Shown: positions 5,231 through 11,595 of the stretch, one piece after another | Position numbering within the stretch: the first letter of the stretch is position 1 | Layout of the letters: the number at the start of each line of letters is the position of its first letter | Source of the DNA: a virus | Strand: one strand, 5' to 3' | IMG/VR virus record: IMGVR_UViG_3300036781_000367 | Coordinates: 1-26,584 of that record | DNA: 26,584 nucleotides | Notes under the pieces: generated by a model | Database searches by the model: none | What the model saw: only the letters and a program-made list of their open reading frames with translations | What the model was told of the DNA's origin: nothing | Position numbers and translations under genes: made by a program

Positions 5231-5253
5231 TTTTGCATGAGGTTCATGCAAAA
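5231..5253. repeat. Perfect 10-bp inverted repeat
   Basis: TTTTGCATGA (5231-5240), GGT, TCATGCAAAA (5244-5253). It begins 10 bp after a stop codon. There is no downstream T-run on the plus strand, so a protein-binding site is more likely than a terminator. The ATGCAAAA element recalls the TGCAAA core of the repressor operators, but the full consensus is absent. Confidence 0.6.
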
Positions 5254-5269
5254 AATTTTCATCTCCAGT

Positions 5270-5305
5270 CAACTGGGTAATCAACCGGGTAACCAACTGG
5301 GTTCC
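5270..5305. repeat. Three tandem 12-bp repeats upstream of regulator gene
   Basis: CAACTGGGTAAT (5270-5281), CAACCGGGTAAC (5282-5293) and CAACTGGGTTCC (5294-5305). The spacing is close to one helical turn plus 1.5 bp. They end 27 bp before ATG 5332, so they probably bind a regulator of that gene, possibly its own product. Confidence 0.65.
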
Positions 5306-5331
5306 GATGATTTTTCTCTATCACGAAGGCC

Positions 5332-5706
5332 ATGAAACAGACCGAAATCCGCCTTTTTGCGCCGTATGTAGAAGGCGTGAGGCTCCCCGAAGCTGAGATC
5401 GACGCGATGACGTTCGAGCAGTCCCTTGCGAAGGCGCTCGAACTCGGGCTCAAGCGCTTCGACCGCAAAACGCTGGCGGCGAACTGCGGCATCCACTATC
5501 CGCACTTCGCCGACCTGATTGCCGGGCGCCGGCCGTTCCCTGCGTCGAAGGTCTTTCTCTTCTGCATGTTCACGGGGTGCGACTACCCACGGCAGTGGCT
5601 TGAGCTGGCAGAAGAGAAGGCGAAGGCCGAGTACAAGCGCCTGAGCGCGCAGGTTCTCGGTGAATACATCCAGAAGGCGTTCGAGCAAACACGGGCGGCG
5701 GCATGA
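5332..5706 (+). CDS. Putative phage transcriptional regulator
   Basis: A 124-aa protein with ATG at 5332 and AAGG 4 bases upstream. Residues of about 43-75 (RKTLAANCGIHYPHFADLIA, then GRRPFPASKV) look like a helix-turn-helix, followed by FLFCMFTGCDYPRQWLEL and a long charged helix. This resembles the DNA-binding proteins found after cro in Burkholderia phages, in the position of lambda cII, but a CII identity is not shown. The 12-bp tandem repeats just upstream could be its target. It overlaps the next gene by 4 bp (ATGA). Confidence 0.65.
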   Translation: MKQTEIRLFAPYVEGVRLPEAEIDAMTFEQSLAKALELGLKRFDRKTLAANCGIHYPHFADLIAGRRPFPASKVFLFCMFTGCDYPRQWLELAEEKAKAEYKRLSAQVLGEYIQKAFEQTRAAA

Positions 5707-5891
5707 ATTTGAAGCGTGGCGGAAAAGGGGTTGTGTTCGTCGCCCCTTCGCGGCGGCGTGTGGTGTTCGACCGCGAGGCAGACGGCCAATACGTTTTCGT
5801 CTACGAGGACGATCCATCTGAGGGGCTGGCACTGTCCGAGGAGGGCCTGAAGATCCTTGAGCGGGCGACGACTTCGGAGACCCTTCAGTGA
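5703..5891 (+). CDS. Small hypothetical protein, beta-rich
   Basis: A 62-aa protein coupled to the upstream regulator (ATGA). It is predicted beta-rich (GVVFVAPSRRRVVFD, then GQYVFVYED) with an acidic middle and a C-terminal helix. No family, membrane segment or metal site. Its stop overlaps the GTG start of the following membrane-protein gene. Call based on operon structure. Confidence 0.55.
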   Translation: MNLKRGGKGVVFVAPSRRRVVFDREADGQYVFVYEDDPSEGLALSEEGLKILERATTSETLQ

Positions 5892-6034
5892 GCGCGACCG
5901 AGGTGCTCAATGCGTTGTTGCGCGCGCTTGTGGTTGCGCTGCTTGTTCGCGCCTTCGTCCAGCGCCGCTGGATTTTCACGATCAGTTTTGTGTCGGCATC
6001 CATCGGCGCGCTGATCGCGATGGCGGGTATCTGA
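5888..6034 (+). CDS. 48-aa membrane protein
   Basis: GTG start at 5888 overlapping the previous stop (GTGA). Two hydrophobic helices, VLNALLRALVVALLVRAFV and WIFTISFVSASIGALIAMAG, are separated by a short basic turn (QRRW), giving a hairpin topology with the basic loop probably cytoplasmic. This small gene is easily missed. Such double-pass miniproteins in phage early operons may be exclusion factors or holin-like proteins; no family is recognised. Confidence 0.55.
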   Translation: MSATEVLNALLRALVVALLVRAFVQRRWIFTISFVSASIGALIAMAGI

Positions 6035-6089
6035 CCATGCGCGGATGCGGGCTGACGCGCCCGGAAATCGCGAGACCTTCGGAGGGCGC

Positions 6090-6371
6090 GTGTCCCATCA
6101 TCTGACCAACCTTGCGTGGGAGATCGAGCTGCGCGGAATGCAAAAGCTCGTCCTCCTTTGCCTCTCCCATCTCAGCGTGCAAAGCACGCGCGAATGCCGC
6201 GTCACTGTTGCGCGACTGGCTTTCATGTGCGGGTTGTCGAGCAGCGGAGTGCGCCAGCAGCTGGCGGAACTCGTCGCGGCCGGCCTCGTGGTGGAATTGC
6301 GCGACGGCAGAACTGTGCATTATCGCGTGAACGTCGCGCAGCAGGAGACAGTCGCCAATGCGCGCGCATAA
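6090..6371 (+). CDS. Winged-helix protein, probable replication accessory or regulator
   Basis: 93 aa from GTG 6090, chosen because GGAGG (6081-6085) lies 4 bases upstream; an in-frame ATG at 6045 has no such site. It has a compact winged helix-turn-helix: a helix (QKLVLLCLSHLS), helix-turn-helix (VARLAFMCGLSSSGVRQQLA), helix ELVAAGLV and wing ELRDGRTVHYRV. Proteins of this type with an O-like partner downstream are often the N-terminal DNA-binding part of phage replication initiation, or regulators. The stop overlaps the next gene by 14 bp. Confidence 0.7.
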   Translation: MSHHLTNLAWEIELRGMQKLVLLCLSHLSVQSTRECRVTVARLAFMCGLSSSGVRQQLAELVAAGLVVELRDGRTVHYRVNVAQQETVANARA

Positions 6372-6930
6372 GACGGACACCGCCGCGCCGGCGATGAACG
6401 CCGGGCTCGTGGAGGCCGCGATCCGTCGCCACGTGGACCACCGCCGGAACATCCTGATCCCCGAGGCGAACGTGCGCGGTCCGCACCCGCGCGGGGGCTT
6501 CGACGAATATCGCGCGGACTTCGTCATGGTCACGCAGGCGGGCTACGCGACCGAGCTCGAGGTGAAGGTGTCGCTCTCGGACTGGCGGCGCGATCTCGCC
6601 AAGCCGAAGTGGGTGACGATGCCCGACTGGATCACGCGATTCGTGTACGTGGTGCCCGCGCAACTCGGCGTGCCCGAATGGGTGCCCGCGCAGGCCGGCG
6701 TGTGGCACGTGGTGCCGACGCTCGTCGACCACTACTACGCGCACGAACCTCGCCCGGTGGCGGACGGCTACGCCATCATCGTGAAGCGGCCGCCGCACGT
6801 CCGTGGCCGCGCGAAGATTCCTGCCGTGGTGATCGGCAACTGGTACCGGAACCTCTACTACCGCTACTGGGAGCAGCGCATCGACGCGCAGCGACGAATC
6901 CCTCGGCATGTGCGGGAGAGCGTCGCGTGA
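6358..6930 (+). CDS. MmcB-like PD-(D/E)XK family protein
   Basis: 190 aa. The central region (about 48-110) carries the restriction-fold signature: RADFVMV (Asp) followed by ELEVKVS (E-x-K), then SDWRRDLAKPKWVTMP and a strand FVYVVP, matching the MmcB/DUF1052 layout in which an acidic pair and Lys form the nuclease centre. The C-terminus is rich in Tyr, Arg and Trp (NWYRNLYYRYWEQR), suiting nucleic-acid contact. Likely role: DNA repair or recombination in phage replication; a nuclease product is inferred. It overlaps the upstream gene and, by GTGA, the membrane protein downstream. Confidence 0.7.
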   Translation: MRAHKTDTAAPAMNAGLVEAAIRRHVDHRRNILIPEANVRGPHPRGGFDEYRADFVMVTQAGYATELEVKVSLSDWRRDLAKPKWVTMPDWITRFVYVVPAQLGVPEWVPAQAGVWHVVPTLVDHYYAHEPRPVADGYAIIVKRPPHVRGRAKIPAVVIGNWYRNLYYRYWEQRIDAQRRIPRHVRESVA

Positions 6931-7157
6931 TCGACCAGATCGTCATCGGTGTGTTCGGTACCGGCGCGGCCTACCTCTCGCAGGATGCGCGCGCCGCCCG
7001 CCGGCGTTTCGCTTGCCTCTGCGGTCTGGCAGCTCAGCCGTTCTGGTTCTACGCATCGTGGACCGCCGGGCAGTGGGGCGTATTCGCGCTGTCGATCGTC
7101 TATACGCTTGCGTGGGCGCGCGGGCTCAAGACGCACTGGCTGGGGAAGCGCGGATGA
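6927..7157 (+). CDS. Small membrane protein
   Basis: A 76-aa protein from GTG 6927, overlapping the previous stop. Hydrophobic segments: residues 3-16 (DQIVIGVFGTGAAYLS), 28-45 (FACLCGLAAQPFWFYASW) and 51-67 (GVFALSIVYTLAWARG), joined by basic turns (ARAARRR). Probably two or three passes. Not recognised; similar small membrane proteins sit beside replication genes in several Burkholderia phages, from memory. The ATG of the replication gene overlaps its stop. Confidence 0.6.
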   Translation: MIDQIVIGVFGTGAAYLSQDARAARRRFACLCGLAAQPFWFYASWTAGQWGVFALSIVYTLAWARGLKTHWLGKRG

Positions 7158-8305
7158 GCGGCGACGCAGTCACGTGGGCACGCGCACAGACCGTCGGTGA
7201 TGGTCGCGCGAAAGCGCTCCTGAAGGAATATGCCCACTGGGCGAGCGAGGACTACACGACCTGGGCGAGCAACGACACGCTCGAGCTGGCGCTTGAACTC
7301 GACATCAAGACGATCCGCAAGGCGCGCGATCGCCTCGTTGAACTCGGCTACCTCATCGAGACGCGCAAGCGCCGCGGGGACACCGGCAACATCGTCGTTT
7401 ATCAAATGCTGGCGCCTGAGCACTCCGTCATCGCACAGAAGATCGATCGCCGCACCGGTGAAACGACGTCGCTGAGTCCTCCATCTCCCGAAGAGTATCG
7501 GGCTAAACAGGACCAAAAACGGAGCCCCTCCAAATCCGGTACCCCTAAGGGGAACCAAAAACGGAGCCCCTCCGAAAACGGAGCCCCTCCAGATTTGGTC
7601 GCAAGGGGTACCAAAAACGCCCTTCAAGGGGTACCAGATTTTCCGCAAGGGGTACCAAATGTGGACCCCGATTTAAAAGAGTTAGGTTCTGAGTTAAGTG
7701 GAGTGAGTAACGCGCGCGCGATCGACGCGGCCGCCGACGACAAAACCTCACACACGCCCAACGGCGAAAAATCGGACTCCGACAACCGGGCGCCTGGCTT
7801 CGATCGCTTCTGGCAGGCATGGCCGGCGGCGAGTGGTCGGAAGCAGGCGCGGGGCACGTGTCTCTCGCACTGGATCGCGAACGGCCTCGAAGCCGACCAG
7901 CATCTGATCGTTGCCCACGTCGAGGCGATGAAGCGCACGCAGCACTGGAAAACCGGCGGCGACCCGACGCCCATCCGGTACCTCGAAGGCCGGCGCTGGC
8001 GGGACTGCTCGCCCGAGGAAATCGAGGTCGCCACCGCGGCCGCGCAGCAGCCCGGCGACGACACGCCGTGGCACGAAACGATGGACGGTGTCGATGCCCG
8101 CGGGAAACAGCTCGGCGTTCGGGAGCGCAAGCCGGACGAGAACTGGCGCTACTACCGCGTGCTCGTCGCGAACGCCGCCCGCGAGCGCGGCGCCGTCGAA
8201 GCTGTGTTGAACGACGCGCGGCGCTTCAACGATTCGCAGCTCTACCAGTTCGCGCGCACCACGTTCGGCGACGCGCTGATGCCTGTGGACGACTACGCAT
8301 CGTGA
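7154..8305 (+). CDS. Replication initiation protein, lambda O-like organisation
   Basis: A 383-aa protein from ATG 7154 (ATGA with the previous gene). Residues 1-100 form a winged-helix DNA-binding domain (WASNDTLELALELDIKTIRK, then LVELGYLIETRKRRGDTG), as in phage replication proteins with HTH_36-type N-termini. Residues of about 110-190 are low-complexity Pro/Ser/Lys/Gly and come from a DNA repeat cluster that is the origin candidate. Residues 210-383 contain FWQAWP, RGTCLSHWIANGL and a Trp/Arg-rich segment ending in a helical tail. The organisation, an origin inside the initiator gene, is that of lambda O. It probably recruits a helicase loader or the host helicase; no loader gene is seen nearby. 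Confidence 0.75.
   Translation: MSGDAVTWARAQTVGDGRAKALLKEYAHWASEDYTTWASNDTLELALELDIKTIRKARDRLVELGYLIETRKRRGDTGNIVVYQMLAPEHSVIAQKIDRRTGETTSLSPPSPEEYRAKQDQKRSPSKSGTPKGNQKRSPSENGAPPDLVARGTKNALQGVPDFPQGVPNVDPDLKELGSELSGVSNARAIDAAADDKTSHTPNGEKSDSDNRAPGFDRFWQAWPAASGRKQARGTCLSHWIANGLEADQHLIVAHVEAMKRTQHWKTGGDPTPIRYLEGRRWRDCSPEEIEVATAAAQQPGDDTPWHETMDGVDARGKQLGVRERKPDENWRYYRVLVANAARERGAVEAVLNDARRFNDSQLYQFARTTFGDALMPVDDYAS
7512..7660. repeat. Iteron-like repeat cluster, candidate replication origin
   Basis: Two interleaved repeat families. ACCAAAAACGGAGCCCCTCC occurs at 7512-7531 and 7554-7573, with a shortened copy at 7575-7590. AAGGGGTACCA occurs at 7603-7613, 7626-7636 and 7647-7657, an inverted AGGGGTACC at 7538-7546, and a variant AAGGGGAACC around 7547-7556. 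An AT-rich stretch (7671-7686, ATTTAAAAGAGTTAGG) follows directly. Repeats within the initiator gene next to AT-rich DNA are the layout of lambda ori. Confidence 0.65.
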
Positions 8306-8357
8306 GACATGAACATCACGTCAACGGCCGCCGGCGCGCGGCGAAGAAGGGAGGCGT

Positions 8358-8630
8358 ATGAACTGCAAACCCGGGGATCTCGCGATCGTCATGCGGAACC
8401 TTCCGCCGGACAGCAACGACGCTGTCGGCGCGCACGCACTACGCGCGATGGTGGGAAAGGTCGTGCGTTGCCGCGAATTGGCCAATGAGATCGAATGGCG
8501 AATCGATCCTGTTCGAATTGATATCGGCCTTCCGTTCGACCTAACGGTTTATGCGATTGGCGACATGTATCTCGTCCCGGTCGCCGGCGTGCCGTTGCAC
8601 GACGAGCAGCACGACGAGGTGTCGGCGTGA
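8358..8630 (+). CDS. Hypothetical early protein
   Basis: 90 aa with a strong ribosome site (GGGAGG) 4 bases before ATG 8358. It is beta-rich: MNCKPGDLAIVMRN, MVGKVVRCREL, EIEWRIDP and DMYLVPVAG look like strands of a small barrel. The opening CKPGDLAIV is common in phage barrel proteins of unknown role. It overlaps the GTG start of the next gene by 4 bp. Confidence 0.65.
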   Translation: MNCKPGDLAIVMRNLPPDSNDAVGAHALRAMVGKVVRCRELANEIEWRIDPVRIDIGLPFDLTVYAIGDMYLVPVAGVPLHDEQHDEVSA

Positions 8631-8830
8631 AGGCAACGATCACCGCAGACGGAACGCTCGTCGTGCGCCCGAAAAGCGAAATCGAAGCGTATGCACTGGC
8701 GCGCTGGTCGGAAGCGAACTTCTCCGATTGGTTTAACGCGCTTGCATCGCGTCCGCGGCTCATGACGGATTGCTCGGAATTTTCGGGCGCATTAAGTCCG
8801 ATCTTCGTTCACGGCGTTCCGCAATCGTGA
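8627..8830 (+). CDS. Hypothetical early protein
   Basis: 67 aa from GTG 8627 (GTGA with the upstream stop). MKATITADGTLVVRPKSEIE is probably a strand pair, followed by a helix (AYALARWSEANFSDWFNAL). Resembles small conserved hypotheticals of phage early regions. No function known. Its stop overlaps the GTG of the DUF1064-like gene. Confidence 0.55.
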   Translation: MKATITADGTLVVRPKSEIEAYALARWSEANFSDWFNALASRPRLMTDCSEFSGALSPIFVHGVPQS

Positions 8831-9318
8831 GCAAGGGGACTATCCGTCTGCCTGCGAGCGCGATCAACGGCAACCGCATCGGCACAGCGCGCGTGCGCGA
8901 GACCATCGCTGGCGCTGCCGCGCGCCTGCAGTCGACGACGGCCCCCGAACTCGACGCGTCGCTCGCGCGCATGGTCGGCGACCCGCGCGCGACGCATCGC
9001 GCGCTTGGCCGGCTCGGCGGCGGCCGCATGAACAAGACGGAGACGGCGTACGCCGAATACCTCGCTGCGCGCCGCCATGTCGGTGACGTGCTCTGGTTCC
9101 GATTCGAAGGTTTGAAGCTGCGGCTGGCGGATCGCACGTTTTACACGCCGGACTTCGCGGTGATCGTAGCCGGCGGCTCGCTCGAGCTGCACGAGGTCAA
9201 GGGATTCATGGAAGAGGATGCGGCCGTCAAGTTGAAATCGGCGGCCGCGCAATACCCGTTCGCGCTGCGCATCGTGCGGCGCGCGAAGGGCGGCGACTGG
9301 GATATACGGGAGGTTTGA
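8827..9318 (+). CDS. DUF1064-like phage endonuclease
   Basis: 163 aa from GTG 8827 (overlap with the previous stop). The conserved domain is residues of about 66-163: MNKTETAYAEYLAARR, WFRFEGLKLRLADRTFYTPD, then a strand and LELHEVKG, and a terminal strand FALRIV. The Pro-Asp (TPDF) and E-x-K (EVKG) pair is the PD-(D/E)XK active site arrangement of DUF1064 phage proteins, thought to be nucleases, possibly junction or gap endonucleases. It sits among replication and recombination genes next to a second nuclease, a position often held by RusA-type resolvases. Confidence 0.8.
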   Translation: MSKGTIRLPASAINGNRIGTARVRETIAGAAARLQSTTAPELDASLARMVGDPRATHRALGRLGGGRMNKTETAYAEYLAARRHVGDVLWFRFEGLKLRLADRTFYTPDFAVIVAGGSLELHEVKGFMEEDAAVKLKSAAAQYPFALRIVRRAKGGDWDIREV

Positions 9319-9404
9319 TGGGCGCGAAGCTATGGTCACCGGAAAAGGTCCGAAGCGGGCATTACGATCCGTTCGCCGCGCTGGCGCAGCAGGTGAGCGC
9401 GTGA
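9318..9404 (+). CDS. 28-aa small protein
   Basis: ATG 9318 overlaps the upstream stop (TGATG) and has a very good ribosome site (GGGAGG). It encodes MGAKLWSPEKVRSGHYDPFA followed by eight more residues, and its stop overlaps the GTG of the next gene. The strong site and tight overlaps suggest a real leader or coupling peptide; no homology is recognised. Confidence 0.4.
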   Translation: MGAKLWSPEKVRSGHYDPFAALAQQVSA

Positions 9405-9847
9405 AGCGGTCGGCTCCAATGACGCGAACCGGCTTCACGCGCAAGGCGGCTTCGCCGTTCGGGAGTCTCGCGAACCGTGCGACGACGCTACGCAGATCGG
9501 CAATGAAACGCCGCGTGAAGAAGCCGACGGCCGCCGAGGGCTCGAAGTACCTCGCGGTCTGCCGCGACGAACCGTGCTACCTGCGAATCGCTGGCGTGTG
9601 CACGGCGCTCGAGTGGGCCGCCCCTGACGTCGTCCCATGCCATTCAAATCTGCTGGAGCACGGGAAGGGAAAGGGCATCAAGGCGGCGCACGAATTCACC
9701 TTTCCCGGCTGCCGCGCATGTCATTTCTGGCTCGATCAGTCGAGCATCCCTACGAAAGAGCAACGGCGCGCCGCGACGCTGGCGGCACTCGAACGCTGGC
9801 GCCCGGTACGAGCACGCAAGCTTAGCCCCGAGGAGAACATACGATGA
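9401..9847 (+). CDS. YbcO/DUF1364-like phage nuclease
   Basis: 148 aa from GTG 9401. A basic N-terminus (about 40 residues) precedes a metal-binding core: VCRDEPCYLRIAGVC, then PCHSNLLEHGKGKGIKAAHE, then CRACHFWLD. The CHSN...GKGKGIKA...CxxCH pattern is that of the DUF1364/YbcO family, HNH-like DNases of lambdoid prophages. Likely DNA processing during recombination, packaging or host-DNA turnover. It is coupled downstream by ATGA to the gene at 9844. Confidence 0.8.
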   Translation: MKRSAPMTRTGFTRKAASPFGSLANRATTLRRSAMKRRVKKPTAAEGSKYLAVCRDEPCYLRIAGVCTALEWAAPDVVPCHSNLLEHGKGKGIKAAHEFTFPGCRACHFWLDQSSIPTKEQRRAATLAALERWRPVRARKLSPEENIR

Positions 9848-10173
9848 CGATGGTCCTATCCGTGGCCGTGCCGATGCGCGTCGCGGTCGAGGTGCGATCC
9901 GGGCGCAGAATGCGCGTCACAAGCATCGTTGACGACGTGGCGTTGGTTACGTCAGTCCGGCGCCTACGGCGAATTCAGCACGTTGGTGGCTCGCTTGATC
10001 CAGACCGCGTGACCGTCGAGGCATTCATCCCGGATCACGAGCGGGGCTACATCGAGGCTTCGAAAGGCAGTTGGCTGGAGTCCGACTACCTTCGCTGTTA
10101 CGCGCGGCTCAGCCTGAACCGCAAAACCCTCGCGGACTTCTTCGAATCTGGCGATATGGAGCGCGATGTATGA
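9844..10173 (+). CDS. Hypothetical early protein, beta-rich N-terminus
   Basis: 109 aa, ATGA overlap with the nuclease. Repeated strands (MVLSVAVPMRVAVEVRSGRR and VTSIVDDVALVTSVRRL) look like a small barrel; residues 60-80 include VTVEAFIPDHERG. The C-terminus is helical (LESDYLRCYARLSLNRKTL) and acidic. No known family. Coupled to the next gene. Confidence 0.55.
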   Translation: MTMVLSVAVPMRVAVEVRSGRRMRVTSIVDDVALVTSVRRLRRIQHVGGSLDPDRVTVEAFIPDHERGYIEASKGSWLESDYLRCYARLSLNRKTLADFFESGDMERDV

Positions 10174-10373
10174 GCGCGCGCCGGCCGCCTCCGACGACCT
10201 CGGACGTCGAAAACGCGCTGCGCGACGCGTCGCTCGCGGTTCGCGCAGGCCACCCGGAGGAGCCGATTACGATTTCGGCCGCCGCGCTCTGGCTGCTAAA
10301 CGAGATGATCCACGCTCAGAGCGAGCGAATCAAACGACTTAGAAACCGGCAACCCAGCAAGGCCACAAAATGA
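10170..10373 (+). CDS. Hypothetical early protein, helical
   Basis: 67 aa from ATG 10170 (ATGA). A Pro/Arg-rich start is followed by helices VENALRDASLAVRAGH and AAALWLLNEMIHAQSERI, ending in a basic tail. It is the last small gene before the Q-like protein, whose ATG overlaps its stop. Function unknown. Confidence 0.55.
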   Translation: MSARRPPPTTSDVENALRDASLAVRAGHPEEPITISAAALWLLNEMIHAQSERIKRLRNRQPSKATK

Positions 10374-11056
10374 GCGAGACCATTGAAACGTTGTTCCGGA
10401 CGCCGCAAGACGCCCTCGTTTTTGCATACAACTACTCGATGCAGCGGCAAGATCGCTCGCTGGTTGACCGGCTAGCGGCGCCGAGTCCGCGCACGGGGAA
10501 AGGACTAAGCGGTAACGACGGAGCCGGGCAGGCCGGGATGATTCGGCGCGAGCTGCAGCAGCTGAGCGAGCTGGACCGCGCTGTGCTGGCAGCGCGCTTT
10601 GCACCGAGGTCATGGCCCTGCTCATGCGCTAGCCCGTGCTGCTCGGGCCATATGCCTAATCCTGAGTATCTGGATGCGATTCGCACTCTCGAGCAGGCAG
10701 CGCTTGCACTTTTGGCGGGGCACCTTTCGAGTTATCGACTTCGCCGGCGGCTCATCGAAAAAGCGATGGGCCAAAAGATCGAGCTGAACGCGCTCGCGAA
10801 GGAGTGCGGCGTCAGCGAGAAAACTGCGGGCACCCACTGGCGAATTATCAGGGAATGGGTAGGAGGGCGGCCGAAGCCAAAACTGAACGCTGCAGCTGCG
10901 CGCACGCGAATCGTAGCTGACGGAGCTGCAGCGAGCGTTGCTGACCATGATTCTGACATTGGCGGCGGGGTGTTGACGGCGATAGACGGAATCGAGTCCC
11001 TTGCGCGCAAGCGTGCTGATGACCTGCTCTCGACGTTGCCATTTATCGATGCGTAG
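10370..11056 (+). CDS. Probable late antitermination (Q-like) regulator
   Basis: 228 aa. Residues 55-110 include LDRAVLAARFAP and a Cys cluster (SWPCSCASPCCSGH), a possible zinc site. Residues 120-172 hold a helix-turn-helix (LNALAKECGVSEKTAGTHWR, then IIREWV). The C-terminus is Ala-rich and helical. The best argument for Q function is position: the gene is last in the early rightward operon and is followed within 12 bp by a near-consensus promoter and a strong terminator, exactly the lambda Q-PR'-tR' plan. A sequence match to a named Q family cannot be claimed, and a DNA-binding activator of the late promoter is the alternative. Confidence 0.6.
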   Translation: MSETIETLFRTPQDALVFAYNYSMQRQDRSLVDRLAAPSPRTGKGLSGNDGAGQAGMIRRELQQLSELDRAVLAARFAPRSWPCSCASPCCSGHMPNPEYLDAIRTLEQAALALLAGHLSSYRLRRRLIEKAMGQKIELNALAKECGVSEKTAGTHWRIIREWVGGRPKPKLNAAAARTRIVADGAAASVADHDSDIGGGVLTAIDGIESLARKRADDLLSTLPFIDA

Positions 11057-11067
11057 TACGGATTTTC

Positions 11068-11095
11068 TTGACACTTCCATTTTGGACCGTAGAAT
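11068..11095 (+). promoter_or_regulatory. Late promoter (PR'-like)
   Basis: TTGACA (11068-11073) is a perfect -35; a 16-bp spacer separates it from TAGAAT (11090-11095), a 5/6 match to the -10. The start would be near 11102, about 30 bp before a terminator stem. No coding sequence on the plus strand begins until 11596. Confidence 0.8.
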
Positions 11096-11107
11096 AGCGC
11101 TCATTCT

Positions 11108-11126
11108 GACACTGTGAGTAAGTGTC
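11108..11126 (+). promoter_or_regulatory. Inverted repeat just after late transcription start
   Basis: GACACT (11108-11113) and AGTGTC (11121-11126) form a perfect 6-bp stem around a 7-nt loop in the first 25 nt of the late transcript. In lambda, Q loading needs a pause element at this distance; this hairpin could be part of one. The role is inferred. Confidence 0.4.
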
Positions 11127-11129
11127 TCC

Positions 11130-11164
11130 AAAGCCCCGGTTCGCTTCGCGCTCCGGGGCTTTTT
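11130..11164 (+). terminator. Strong intrinsic terminator after late promoter (tR'-like)
   Basis: AAAGCCCCGG (11130-11139) and CCGGGGCTTT (11153-11162) form a perfect 10-bp stem with a 13-nt loop, followed by a T-run. It should stop unmodified polymerase from the promoter at 11068-11095, making late expression dependent on antitermination. The AAA arm may also let it end the antisense gene at 11179. Confidence 0.85.
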
Positions 11165-11178
11165 GCTTTTCTCGATCT

Positions 11179-11412
11179 TCAGGCGAAGTGCGTCCTGACC
11201 GTCAGGCGCCAGCGAATCGCGCCTTGTGTGCCGGTGTGTTGGTGGTGGTTTTGCGCGGGAAGCGGATGAGTCTTGGTAGAGACAATGCTTTTACCGCAGC
11301 CTTCGCAGCGATAGATGCCCGAAAAAGGCGTCGGGGTTCCGGGGTGATTTATCTGGTCAAACCCGTCACTCTGGTCCTGCGCCAGGAACTGCCCATATTT
11401 GTAGTACGCCAT
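11179..11412 (-). CDS. Small zinc-ribbon-like protein, antisense cargo gene
   Basis: 77 aa on the minus strand inside the late leader. ATG 11412 is supported by AAGGAAAG upstream. The sequence MAYYKYGQFLAQDQSDGFDQ, then TPFSGIYRCEGCGKSI and PLPAQNHHQHTGTQGAIRWR, matches from memory a widespread uncharacterised bacterial family (often annotated protein L) with a CxxC and a conserved HHQH motif. The Cys pair and His cluster suggest metal binding. It is opposite to every flanking gene, with its own upstream region and the terminator at 11130-11164 downstream, the usual features of a phage moron. Cellular role unknown. Confidence 0.7.
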   Translation of the reverse strand: MAYYKYGQFLAQDQSDGFDQINHPGTPTPFSGIYRCEGCGKSIVSTKTHPLPAQNHHQHTGTQGAIRWRLTVRTHFA

Positions 11413-11497
11413 TTGACTTTCCTTTGCCTGCAGCGGCGGTTTCCGGATAAGCGCGGCAACGCTGACCGGGATTTTTATGTGCACGAGCGCGCATTCG

Positions 11498-11516
11498 GCA
11501 GATGCGGATCATCTGC
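11498..11516. repeat. Perfect 7-bp inverted repeat upstream of antisense gene
   Basis: GCAGATG (11498-11504), CGGAT, CATCTGC (11510-11516). It lies 86 bp upstream of the antisense gene's start, in non-coding DNA, and could be its operator. No good sigma70 promoter could be assigned nearby. Nothing else is seen in 11413-11595. Confidence 0.5.
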
Positions 11517-11595
11517 AAGTTCCCAACAGCGGGTAAACCCGTCGACATTCACTTTATGCCTGTCGCATCACGGCGGCGCTTTGGCGGACGATAGG

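Noticed and set aside
5231-5253. Perfect hairpin considered as an intrinsic terminator
   Set aside because: Plus-strand side lacks a U-tract after the stem, so a protein-binding site is preferred.
4480-5262. Minus-strand open frame opposite the first early genes
   Set aside because: Runs through the early promoter and three coupled plus-strand genes; no ribosome site.
6037-6105. 22-codon frame between the membrane protein and winged-helix gene
   Set aside because: No clear ribosome site, overlaps the start region of the next gene, too short to judge.
7512-7660. Short spaced repeats considered as a CRISPR-like array
   Set aside because: Repeats are of unequal spacing, overlap two motif families, lie within a coding frame and lack unique spacers of constant length.
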